Position numbers and translations under genes: made by a program. Below, piece by piece: positions 1-5,991 of a stretch of DNA of 10,012 nt (within the stretch, counting starts at the first letter, position 1; every line of letters starts with the position of its first letter). The DNA lies in the NCBI GenBank assembly GCA_045591565.1, contig JAZNTB010000016.1, positions 1-10,012 of the forward strand. Reading direction: 5' to 3'. This DNA is from UBA1738 sp045591565 (GTDB taxonomy: Bacteria > Bacillota > Clostridia > UBA1381). The notes under the pieces are model-generated. The model made no database searches. It was not told where the DNA came from and worked only from the letters and a program-made list of their open reading frames with translations.

Positions 1-1
1 C

Positions 2-196
2 ATATATAATTTTGAGGTTACCGAAAAAACGGACAGCACAATGAAATTAAAGATGTGCCTTGCCGCAGGGAACATATATAATTTAAAGCCGGATACGGTG
101 ATAAGTGCTATGGAAAAGTACACCGCGGGGCTCGAAGTTGACTTTTTCTGCGTGCACAGAGCAAAGATTCTGGCAGGGGATAAGGAGCTCATATAA
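2..196 (+). CDS. C-terminal end of a gene, possibly radical-SAM-linked DUF2344 protein (partial)
   Basis: An open frame enters from the left edge and runs 64 codons to TAA at 194-196. The start lies outside the window. The visible residues include the stretch LAAGNIYNLKPDTVISAM followed by a hydrophobic/aromatic strand and a His-Arg pair (VHRAKIL). A 'small-Gly-x-x-NLKP-x-x-V-x-x-A' pattern near the C-terminus, then a His-Arg, is what I recall of the DUF2344 (radical SAM-linked) family of Clostridia, which usually sits beside a radical SAM protein and RNase E/G. That assignment is from memory of the family and is tentative. The frame is judged coding because it stays open to the edge, has plausible amino-acid composition, and ends just before a gene with a clear ribosome binding site. 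No hairpin terminator is visible in the 80-bp gap that follows, so co-transcription with the lipoprotein gene is possible. Confidence 0.5.
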   Translation: MYNFEVTEKTDSTMKLKMCLAAGNIYNLKPDTVISAMEKYTAGLEVDFFCVHRAKILAGDKELI

Positions 197-276
197 TATG
201 GCAAGAGCTGCTTATAATTTGCGATAGTTAAAGAATATTTAAAAAATAAATTATATAAGCCTGTGAGGTGGTTTAT

Positions 277-1839
277 ATGAAGAAAATCGGGATGTTATGT
301 ATTATTGCTGCAGCGCTAATGCTCACTTCGTGCGGAAAAGGATATTCGGGAGAAATCCCCGACCTTATCTTCTGGCCGGCAAAATACACTGATGATGCAA
401 AGCCTTGCTTTTATCTTTTTGACGATAATCCCGAACACTTAAATCCGGAGTTCCTTGCCGATGGCGAGGAACCGTCGGCGATTGCAAGCTTTGACGGGCT
501 TACACCGGGTGTTTACACGGTTTTCAGCTATCATCACAGAGGGAGTGCTGCGCAAAGCGAGCAGGACTTGTTTTTCGATATGCTGTTTGGCACCCAAAGC
601 GGTGCAGAGCTTAAAATAAACCGCATTGGTCTTGACCACGACTGGCAATGGAATAAGGCGTGGGCGGACTTTTCGGGAGTGGATGTTTTTTCGCCTATGT
701 ACTTAAGGACATATAGCTGTGAAAACGGCGGTGACTGCGGTGATGCGGATTGCTCTTGTAGAGTGGAAAATGAGCTGACGCTGTCGGACAGCACGCAGTT
801 TTCGGAACTGGGTGAAAAGGTCATTTTAGGTGCCGGCGACAAAAAGCTTTTGAGCGAAGTAATCCCTGATATAGCAGAGGAGCGGATTAATGAAATCCGC
901 CATGGCGGATATAATGAGCCTGTCTGGCTTATGATGGAGTTTGAAATAGTTTCGGGAGAACTGTCGGCGGATACTATTGCGTATTGCGACAGGGAAAAGG
1001 CGAGAGAAAATTTTGATACTATGAAAAACGGACGGGTTGCATACGAGCCGCAGTTTAAAGGGATAGCTCAAAATGCACCGGAGGTTGTGGCAAATCTTTC
1101 GTACACTATCACAGATGACATAAAGGCGGGGCCGCTTCCTGTGCGGATTTTCAATCAAAGGCATCCTGACGGATATGTATGCCGTGACGGGTGGTTTGCA
1201 ACCAATGTAAATACATGGAAGGACGAAAAACTTATATCGGCAGAATCAGCCGAATCGGATATGATGCATCTTAGCTATAAGGATGCAGAGAAGTTTAATC
1301 TGTATGGTGAAAATGTAATCGAAAAGGACGATATATGGCACTTTGACCCGTTTTATACAAGCCTTTATTCAGATGAGGACAACGAAAATTTTGTGCCGAA
1401 TATACCAATGTCGCAGGTGGATTATCCGAAAGGCAGAGAAAATACGACTAAGGATTTTTACAGCAAATATGTACTGAATCTCGGCAATTTCGGTGTAAGA
1501 TATATTTATAGTATAAGCCTCAAAAACGAAGGGGAAAAGGACAGAACATTTATGTTTTCAATGAATTCTCCGTCGGGGCAGCTGTATCGCTTTTCAATGA
1601 AAAGGGACGGCGAAACAGTGAGGGATGACGGCGGAATGTATATCATGAAGCTGTGCGATGTTGACCCGAGAGAGGACCCTGACTCCAAGACCGAGCCAAA
1701 GGAAAGGCTAAAGCCTGATAAGTATACAACAACCGAGGAGTTTGTCCTTGAGAGCGGAGGGGAGTACGAGCTGGTATTTGAGGTAGTAACCCTTACCGGC
1801 TGTGACGCACCCATGACGAATATGATGAGTATAAAATAA
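277..1839 (+). CDS. Uncharacterised secreted lipoprotein with a Cys/Asp-rich loop
   Basis: A 520-residue protein that I do not recognise. A GTG at 268 could extend it by three codons, but the ATG at 277 is preferred because a GAGGTGG ribosome binding site at 265-271 is correctly spaced only for it. Residues 1-19 form a lipoprotein signal: MKK, a hydrophobic core, then the lipobox Leu-Thr-Ser-Cys, with Cys19 as the predicted lipidated residue, so the protein should be anchored outside the membrane. The rest is acidic, rich in aromatic residues and Gly/Asp turns, and has no other membrane segment. This suggests beta-rich extracellular domains, with the clearest strand pattern in the last 120 residues. 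A C-x5-C-x4-C-x-C cluster with interspersed Asp lies at 148-161, and more cysteines occur near 44, 237, 302, 460 and 509. It stands alone on this strand and ends at a strong terminator. A surface binding role is only a guess. Confidence 0.85.
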   Translation: MKKIGMLCIIAAALMLTSCGKGYSGEIPDLIFWPAKYTDDAKPCFYLFDDNPEHLNPEFLADGEEPSAIASFDGLTPGVYTVFSYHHRGSAAQSEQDLFFDMLFGTQSGAELKINRIGLDHDWQWNKAWADFSGVDVFSPMYLRTYSCENGGDCGDADCSCRVENELTLSDSTQFSELGEKVILGAGDKKLLSEVIPDIAEERINEIRHGGYNEPVWLMMEFEIVSGELSADTIAYCDREKARENFDTMKNGRVAYEPQFKGIAQNAPEVVANLSYTITDDIKAGPLPVRIFNQRHPDGYVCRDGWFATNVNTWKDEKLISAESAESDMMHLSYKDAEKFNLYGENVIEKDDIWHFDPFYTSLYSDEDNENFVPNIPMSQVDYPKGRENTTKDFYSKYVLNLGNFGVRYIYSISLKNEGEKDRTFMFSMNSPSGQLYRFSMKRDGETVRDDGGMYIMKLCDVDPREDPDSKTEPKERLKPDKYTTTEEFVLESGGEYELVFEVVTLTGCDAPMTNMMSIK

Positions 1840-1840
1840 A

Positions 1841-1866
1841 AAAGCAGAAACATTTGTTTCTGCTTT
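1841..1866. terminator. Bidirectional rho-independent terminator between convergent genes
   Basis: An 11-bp perfect stem AAAGCAGAAAC / GTTTCTGCTTT encloses a 4-nt ATTT loop. It starts one base after the lipoprotein stop codon and is followed on the plus strand by a T-rich run. On the minus strand it follows the SPFH gene stop by 13 bases, and the A-rich 1831-1840 segment supplies the U-tract. It therefore serves both converging transcripts. Confidence 0.9.
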
Positions 1867-1879
1867 TTTATTTACAAAA

Positions 1880-2761
1880 TCAGTCCTTCATCAGTTCCTT
1901 TAAGGTTGTTGCAAGGCCTGCAACGCCCTGAATCTGTGACGGAATAATAATCTTTGTCGCCTGACCGTCGGCAGCTTTTTCAAAGCTCTCGAGTGACTTC
2001 ATAGCGATATATGCATCGCTCGGGTTTGATTCGTTAATCTTTTTGATACCCTCAGCAATAGCCGTCTGCACCTGAATAATTGCCTCCGCCTGACCTTCTG
2101 CCTCCTTGATTGCTGCCTGCTTTTTTGCTTCTGCACGAAGAATTGCGGATTCCTTTTCACCCTCGGCAAGAAGGATTGCCGCCTTTTTCTCACCCTCGGC
2201 TTTCAAGATTGATTCACGGCGTTCACGCTCTGCCTTCATCTGCTTTTCCATCGCATCCTGAATTTCGCGAGGCGGCAGAATGTTTTTAAGCTCAACACGG
2301 TTTATCTTGATACCCCACGGGTCGGTTGCTTCGTCAAGGATTGCACGCATCTTGGTGTTTACGACATCGCGGGAGGTAAGAGTTTCGTCAAGCTCCATTT
2401 CGCCGATGATATTACGGAGAGTTGTCGCCGTTAAGTTCTCAATAGCCATCATCGGGCGTTCAATACCGTACGCAAACAGCTTCGGGTCGGTAATCTGATA
2501 ATACACAATGGTATCAATCTGCATTGTAACATTGTCCTTTGTGATAACAGGCTGCGGCGGAAAATCCGCAACATGCTCTTTTAAGTTAACCTTTTTTGAA
2601 ATCTTATCCGCAAACGGGATTTTTATATGAATTCCCACACCCCAGGTCTGGTGGTAACCGCCGAAGCGCTCGATTATATACGCATGCGCCTGCGGAACAA
2701 TCTTGATGTTTGCGATAAGTCCTACAATTATTATAAAAAGTAAAAATATAATCAGTTCCAT
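1880..2761 (-). CDS. qmcA: QmcA/stomatin-like SPFH (band 7) membrane protein
   Basis: A 293-residue SPFH-family protein. Residues 1-20 are a single N-terminal membrane segment. The band 7/SPFH domain follows at about 20-175, with family hallmarks: VPQAHAYIIERFG at 22-34, PPQPVITKDN at 68-77, a GEMELDETLTSRD stretch at 120-132 and DPWGIKINRVELKNI at 147-161. After this comes an Ala/Glu/Lys-rich coiled region with 11-residue repeats (180-223) and a C-terminal tail. Members of this family oligomerise into cage-like or raft-like membrane assemblies and modulate membrane-protein turnover. They usually pair with NfeD, as here, where the partner gene is 12 bp upstream. The ATG at 2761 is supported by an AAGGGGG ribosome binding site (2769-2775) seven bases upstream that overlaps the nfeD stop codon, suggesting translational coupling. 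The closest match I recall is E. coli QmcA. The client protein is unknown. Confidence 0.93.
   Translation of the reverse strand: MELIIFLLFIIIVGLIANIKIVPQAHAYIIERFGGYHQTWGVGIHIKIPFADKISKKVNLKEHVADFPPQPVITKDNVTMQIDTIVYYQITDPKLFAYGIERPMMAIENLTATTLRNIIGEMELDETLTSRDVVNTKMRAILDEATDPWGIKINRVELKNILPPREIQDAMEKQMKAERERRESILKAEGEKKAAILLAEGEKESAILRAEAKKQAAIKEAEGQAEAIIQVQTAIAEGIKKINESNPSDAYIAMKSLESFEKAADGQATKIIIPSQIQGVAGLATTLKELMKD
2093..2224 (-). repeat. Four 11-residue (hendecad) repeats in the SPFH protein coiled coil
   Basis: Residues 180-223 of the SPFH protein divide into four consecutive 11-residue units aligned as E/K-x-x-A/S-A/S-I-L/K-x-A-E-G/A, starting at residues 180, 191, 202 and 213. The spacing is exact, with Ile and Ala-Glu at constant positions. 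Hendecad spacing favours a straight or slightly right-handed helical bundle, which is known for SPFH cages. The encoding DNA is degenerate, so this is a protein-level repeat and not a recent DNA duplication. Confidence 0.8.
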
Positions 2762-2773
2762 AAAATTTCCCCC

Positions 2774-3202
2774 TTATTTTTTAACAACAAGCTTTACGCC
2801 CTCAATTTTCTCTATGGTAACAACATCATCCTTTTGTAGCTGTGTACCATCGCCACTTTTAACAGACCAGCAGTTAGCACCAACCTTTGCTTCTCCGCCC
2901 TCGCCAAACATATCGGAGGTGCGGGTTATAACTGCGGATTTGCCGATGAGGCTGTCGGTGTTGCTTTTGAATCCGTCCGATGCAACAAGCTTTTTCACCA
3001 AAGGTCTTGTAAGAACAAGAAGCAGGGCAGATGCGACAACGAAGATAATGCTCTGAATCAGGGCGCTTGCTCCCAAAAGAGCTGCAATCAGTGCAAGCAG
3101 AGCACCGCCTGCAAACCATATTGACACAAACTGTACCGTGACCGATTCTAAAATGCCCAGAACAATCACTGCCGAGAGCCATACTATTTCCATAGGATTC
3201 AT
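2774..3202 (-). CDS. nfeD: NfeD-family membrane protein, short form
   Basis: A 142-residue NfeD-like protein, the usual membrane partner of SPFH/stomatin proteins. Hydrophobic segments at about 6-27, 30-48 and 50-68 form the membrane part. The C-terminal 60 residues (about 82-142) have the NfeD OB-fold pattern: LIGKSAVI, then a Gly-Glu-Gly turn, V-x-G-x-x-W and a final VTIEKIEGVKLVVKK strand. It lacks the ClpP-like serine protease domain of long NfeD proteins, so it is a scaffold or regulator, not a protease. A GTG at 3211 would add three residues, but the AAGGAA ribosome binding site lies almost on top of it and is well spaced only for the ATG at 3202, so the ATG is chosen. It is the first gene of a two-gene unit with the SPFH gene, and its promoter and a 5' hairpin are listed separately. 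Confidence 0.9.
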   Translation of the reverse strand: MNPMEIVWLSAVIVLGILESVTVQFVSIWFAGGALLALIAALLGASALIQSIIFVVASALLLVLTRPLVKKLVASDGFKSNTDSLIGKSAVITRTSDMFGEGGEAKVGANCWSVKSGDGTQLQKDDVVTIEKIEGVKLVVKK

Positions 3203-3220
3203 ATATCCCACTTCCTTTCC

Positions 3221-3234
3221 GGCAGAATACTGCC
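3221..3234 (-). other. Small stem-loop at the predicted 5' end of the nfeD-qmcA mRNA
   Basis: On the minus strand, GGCAG-TATT-CTGCC forms a 5-bp stem with a 4-nt loop. It begins one base after the predicted transcription start (an A near 3235, seven bases beyond the -10 element) and ends directly before the GGAAAGGAAG ribosome binding site. A 5'-terminal hairpin of this kind could stabilise the mRNA or modulate initiation. The role is inferred. Confidence 0.5.
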
Positions 3235-3241
3235 TAACAGA

Positions 3242-3270
3242 AGTATAGCATATAATGCATCAAAAATCAA
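3242..3270 (-). promoter_or_regulatory. Sigma-A-type promoter for nfeD-qmcA
   Basis: On the minus strand, TTGATT (3270-3265) and TATACT (3247-3242) are separated by exactly 17 bp. Each differs from the vegetative consensus by one or two bases. The -35 element lies inside the last codons of spoIIR, and the predicted start near 3235 leaves a leader of about 33 nt before the ATG. Confidence 0.7.
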
Positions 3271-3847
3271 TAGCCTGACAGAAGGTTGAAAATCTTAATT
3301 TTTGAAATTCTTCCACTATTTTAAAGCGGAAATTAACATTATTGCTCATAACGATAGCGTCAAGACTTTCCCTTGTAAGCTTTTCATCTAAAAGCGCCTT
3401 GCCCTCGGGAGTAAGCTCGCCAAAAACCTCCTCGGTAAAGCAGAGTGGCGGATATGCAACGCACCACCAGTTTTCGCCGTCCCCATCTCCCAAAACAACC
3501 TTTATGCAGTTATAGATGCCCTCGGGGAGCCGGATGCTTTTATATTCCTTTTCGGGAACATAGCATTTTTCGGTCTGTGCGGTTGCTGTGTAGGGGACGC
3601 CGAGAGCTGTAAGGGCGGAGTTAGCTGTATTTTCAATATCGCCGGTTGTGCTTTTGGCGTCCATGTTTTTTAAGATTTCGTCCCGTACGGCAAGCTTGAT
3701 GTTCTGGTCGACAGGAGAGTTGCTGTTTGCAACTATGTGCATACGCAGCAGATTGTCTTCAAGGTCAGCCTGTACGCCGAGAGCGTAAACCATGCTGCCT
3801 AAAAGCGTACACACGATAAATAGTGCAAAAAGACAAAGTCTTTTCAA
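3260..3847 (-). CDS. spoIIR: Stage II sporulation protein R (SpoIIR)
   Basis: A 195-residue homologue of SpoIIR, the forespore-made protein that is exported to the intermembrane space and activates SpoIIGA in the mother cell to cleave pro-sigma-E. An N-terminal hydrophobic segment (about 3-24) acts as signal or anchor. Family motifs visible are LRMHIVANSNSPVDQ at 34-48, the following KLAVRDEIL at 51-59, and the highly characteristic GENWWCVAYPPLCF at 124-137. Length is near that of other clostridial members. The start is a TTG at 3847, supported by an AAAGGA ribosome binding site (3856-3861) eight bases upstream. The only nearby upstream ATG stops after three codons. A weak start would fit a protein needed briefly and in small amounts. 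A sigma-F-like promoter lies about 25 nt further upstream. No terminator is seen after the stop, so transcription may continue into nfeD-qmcA. Confidence 0.95.
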   Translation of the reverse strand: MKRLCLFALFIVCTLLGSMVYALGVQADLEDNLLRMHIVANSNSPVDQNIKLAVRDEILKNMDAKSTTGDIENTANSALTALGVPYTATAQTEKCYVPEKEYKSIRLPEGIYNCIKVVLGDGDGENWWCVAYPPLCFTEEVFGELTPEGKALLDEKLTRESLDAIVMSNNVNFRFKIVEEFQKLRFSTFCQAIDF

Positions 3848-3878
3848 ATAATCATTCCTTTCATTAATATACTAAATT

Positions 3879-3908
3879 CATTGTAGACTCAAAGTGAAAA
3901 AGTTATAC
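3879..3908 (-). promoter_or_regulatory. Sigma-F/sigma-G-like forespore promoter for spoIIR
   Basis: On the minus strand, GTATA (3908-3904) fits the forespore -35 pattern. A 15-bp spacer leads to GTCTACAATG (3888-3879), which keeps the A-x-A-x-T core of the forespore -10 pattern GGnnAnAnT but has T for the second G. The start would fall near 3872, giving a short leader before the TTG. spoIIR is a known sigma-F target in Bacillus, which supports the reading. Confidence 0.55.
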
Positions 3909-3935
3909 ATATAAAGAATTTTTTGGGACACAATA
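3906..3935 (+). promoter_or_regulatory. Sigma-G/sigma-F-like forespore promoter for sleB-ypeB
   Basis: TACATA (3906-3911), close to the forespore -35 form TGCATA, is followed after 14 bp by GGACACAATA (3926-3935), a near-perfect forespore -10 (GGnnAnAnTA). The start would fall near 3942, leaving a leader of about 48 nt. sleB-ypeB is forespore-expressed (sigma-G) in Bacillus, so the context agrees. The -35 overlaps that of the divergent spoIIR promoter. Confidence 0.55.
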
Positions 3936-3989
3936 TTAGCAAAGCTTTTAAATTGTGCCGTAGTGCACAGAAAGGATGGTTATAAAGGT

Positions 3990-4454
3990 ATGAAAAAAAT
4001 TAAAATTTTACCGGTTATAATAGCACTTGTTTTGGTGTCGGGGCTTTTGACAGTAAAGCTTTTGCCGACGGAATCGGTTGCACAGACGCAGCGCTCGGCA
4101 AGTGATGTACAGCTCTTAGCGAGAGCTGTGAACGGAGAGGCTCGTGGTGAGGTGTATGAAGGGCAGGTTGCGGTTGCGGCGGTTATTTTAAACCGTGTAA
4201 AGCATCCGTCCTTCCCGAATACTATTTCGGGCGTTATATATCAGCCGGGTGCATTCACAGCGGTTGCAGACGGGCAGATAAACGAGCCGATTGCGGCAAA
4301 TTCGACAGTCTACAAGGCATGTCAGGACGCAATGAACGGCTGGGACCCGACATACGGGGCAATTTACTATTTCAATCCGGACACAGCCACCAATAAATGG
4401 ATATGGTCAAGACCGCTGATTATTCAGATAGGAAAGCATCGTTTTTGTAAATAG
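3990..4454 (+). CDS. sleB: SleB-type spore cortex-lytic enzyme, short form
   Basis: A 154-residue cell wall hydrolase (Hydrolase_2/SleB-CwlJ catalytic family) that cuts muramic-delta-lactam-containing cortex peptidoglycan during spore germination. Residues 4-25 are a hydrophobic signal segment, with a possible cleavage after Ser-Val-Ala at 29-31. The catalytic domain spans about 38-153, beginning LLARAVNGEARGE. Glu50 in the NGEARGE motif corresponds to the general acid known in SleB. The conserved AAVILNRV and YQPGAFTA stretches and the final IGKHRFCK follow. The N-terminal peptidoglycan-binding domain of Bacillus SleB is absent. A GTG at 3963 lies in frame but has no ribosome binding site. 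The ATG at 3990 has AAAGGATGG at 3971-3979, ten bases upstream, a rather long spacing. The gene is followed after 8 bp by ypeB, whose product is needed for SleB stability and localisation in the spore. Confidence 0.93.
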   Translation: MKKIKILPVIIALVLVSGLLTVKLLPTESVAQTQRSASDVQLLARAVNGEARGEVYEGQVAVAAVILNRVKHPSFPNTISGVIYQPGAFTAVADGQINEPIAANSTVYKACQDAMNGWDPTYGAIYYFNPDTATNKWIWSRPLIIQIGKHRFCK

Positions 4455-4462
4455 GAGGATAT

Positions 4463-5794
4463 ATGGATAGAAAGAAACTTTACTGGTTATTCAGCGTAGC
4501 AGTAGTTGCGCTGGGGGTGTTCGGCACCTATGAATTTTTTAAAGCAAGGGCATATCAAAGGAGTCTTGAGGATACTTACAATCGTGCCTTTTACGAACTG
4601 ACCGATTATGTGGATGATATTGACACATTGCTGGCAAAAGGGATGCTTGCAACCTCTGCAGGTGAAATGGCGACAATTTCTCAGGAGCTTTCAGTACAGG
4701 CGTCGGCGGCAAAGTCCTGCCTTTCGCAGCTGCCGATAACCGAGGTACAGCTTGATAAGACTGAAAAATTCCTGTCACAGGTAGGGGATTATACCTATAC
4801 CTTAAGCCAGAGTCTTATCGATAAAAAGACTATTTCCGAGCAGGAATATGAGAACCTTAACTCCCTTGGGGTATATGCATCAAGCCTCAACCGTTCTCTC
4901 GGTGAGCTGTCGCAGAAAATTCAGGACGGCAGCCACAGATTTGGAGAAAATGCAAATGTATATTTATCAGGCGTAGCTTATGCTGAAACCTCTGACCCTT
5001 TTTCTGCAATAGAGAAGGAATTCGGGGAATACCCGTCGCTTATTTATGACGGACCGTTTTCCGAGCATATCGAAAATATGCAACCGAAGCTTTTGGAGAA
5101 CGCACGGGAGCTTTCGCGTGATGAAGCGGCAGGCAAGCTTGCGGAGTTCTTTGACATCAAAAAGGATACTGTAAAATATGTCGGTGAAACGCAGAATTCG
5201 CTCATGAATTCTTATATGTTCTCCTGTCGTGTGGGCAAAAAGGATGTGACGGCAAGCCTTACCAAAAAGGGCGGATATGTCGTGTATTTCCTGACGAACA
5301 GTCGGACGGGAGAGGAAAAACTGTCGGTGGAGGATGCGATTATAAAGGCAAAGCGCTTTTTGGAGGAAAAGGGGTTTTCAGATATGCAAAGCAGCTATTA
5401 TGAAAAAACCGACGGCGTTGCAACGGTGAACTTTGCATATAAGCAGAACAATGTAGTTTGCTATTCCGACCTAATCAAGGTTAAGGTGGCTCTTGATGAC
5501 GGCGAAATCGTAGGCATGGAGGCAAACGGCTATATTATGAACCACGAAAAGCGTGATATAAGAACACCCGCCCTGACCAAACAGGAGGCAAGAAGCAAGA
5601 TAAGTCCAAAACTCAGCATTGATGAGGCAAATATTGCGCTCATACCAAAGGATTCAAAGCGGGAGGTACTGTGCTATGAATTCAAGGGCACATCAGGCGG
5701 AAGAAACTTCCTCGTTTATATAAATGCAGAAACAGGAAATGAAGAGGATATACAGATTTTAATTGAATCGCCGGACGGAGTGCTGACAATTTGA
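4463..5794 (+). CDS. ypeB: Germination protein YpeB
   Basis: A 443-residue YpeB, the spore protein that stabilises and localises SleB until germination. One N-terminal membrane segment (about 7-26) is followed by a largely helical region (30-160) and then the family hallmark YPSLIYDGPFSEH at 190-202. Tandem PepSY-like modules of beta-strand/helix type follow: one about 215-282, one about 286-357 (ending DDGEIVGMEANGY) and one about 368-437. The three-module arrangement is read by eye and approximate. The ATG at 4463 is preceded by AGGAGG at 4453-4458, which overlaps the sleB stop codon, so the two genes are tightly coupled. The length and architecture match Bacillus YpeB. A terminator follows at 5803. 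Expression is expected in the forespore from the promoter upstream of sleB. Confidence 0.94.
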   Translation: MDRKKLYWLFSVAVVALGVFGTYEFFKARAYQRSLEDTYNRAFYELTDYVDDIDTLLAKGMLATSAGEMATISQELSVQASAAKSCLSQLPITEVQLDKTEKFLSQVGDYTYTLSQSLIDKKTISEQEYENLNSLGVYASSLNRSLGELSQKIQDGSHRFGENANVYLSGVAYAETSDPFSAIEKEFGEYPSLIYDGPFSEHIENMQPKLLENARELSRDEAAGKLAEFFDIKKDTVKYVGETQNSLMNSYMFSCRVGKKDVTASLTKKGGYVVYFLTNSRTGEEKLSVEDAIIKAKRFLEEKGFSDMQSSYYEKTDGVATVNFAYKQNNVVCYSDLIKVKVALDDGEIVGMEANGYIMNHEKRDIRTPALTKQEARSKISPKLSIDEANIALIPKDSKREVLCYEFKGTSGGRNFLVYINAETGNEEDIQILIESPDGVLTI

Positions 5795-5802
5795 TAAAGT
5801 AA

Positions 5803-5836
5803 AAAAACTGACAGCGCTTTTGCGGTGTCAGTTTTT
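5803..5836 (+). terminator. Rho-independent terminator of sleB-ypeB
   Basis: AAAAACTGACA pairs with TGTCAGTTTTT, then after one G-G mismatch CGC pairs with GCG around a TTTT loop. The T-run of the 3' arm follows the GC-bearing part of the stem directly. It begins 8 bp after the ypeB stop and separates sporulation genes from the decarboxylase operon. Confidence 0.88.
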
Positions 5837-5892
5837 AGTGAAGGGAAATGTCAAGATAATTTGATTTTTTGACAAAAATTTAACTAAAGGAC

Positions 5893-5921
5893 TTGCAAAA
5901 TCGTTTATTTTAATATATAAT
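5893..5921 (+). promoter_or_regulatory. Strong sigma-A-type promoter of the oad operon
   Basis: TTGCAA (5893-5898) and a consensus TATAAT (5916-5921) are spaced by 17 bp, with very AT-rich flanks. A 13-bp palindrome TTTTTGACAAAAA (5866-5878) lies 14 bp upstream of the -35 and could be an operator or simply an AT-rich UP-like element. Transcription should start near 5928, leaving a leader of about 64 nt before oadG. This is the best vegetative promoter in the window and fits a highly expressed catabolic operon. Confidence 0.82.
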
Positions 5922-5991
5922 GTAAAATGAGGAAAATTAAGGCAAATTGTAATTTACCCGATATCAAGAACTGTTGAAGGGAGGACATTTT

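Noticed and set aside
190..259. Possible mother-cell (sigma-E-like) or sigma-A promoter before the lipoprotein gene: CATATAAT at 190-197, TATAAT at 213-218, GAATATT at 233-239
   Set aside because: No pair of elements has both good sequence and correct spacing. The GAATATT/TATATAAG pair has a 12-bp spacer and would start transcription inside the ribosome binding site. AT-richness explains these matches.
534..842. Minus-strand 102-codon frame within the lipoprotein gene
   Set aside because: It is antisense to a gene with a clear lipoprotein signal and ribosome binding site, and has no start context of its own.
2703..3056. Plus-strand open frame of 117 codons opposite nfeD and the SPFH gene start
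   Set aside because: It lies antisense to two well-supported genes, has no ribosome binding site, and its Ser/Thr/Pro-rich translation has no domain. It is a shadow frame.
3846..3857. Three-codon ATG-ATT-ATT-TGA frame overlapping the TTG start of spoIIR
   Set aside because: The ATG abuts the AAAGGA site with no spacing. It explains why TTG is used but is not a leader peptide I can support.
3976..3993. Five-codon ATG...TGA frame overlapping the sleB start (ATGA)
   Set aside because: Its ATG sits immediately after the ribosome binding site with no usable spacing, so translation is unlikely.
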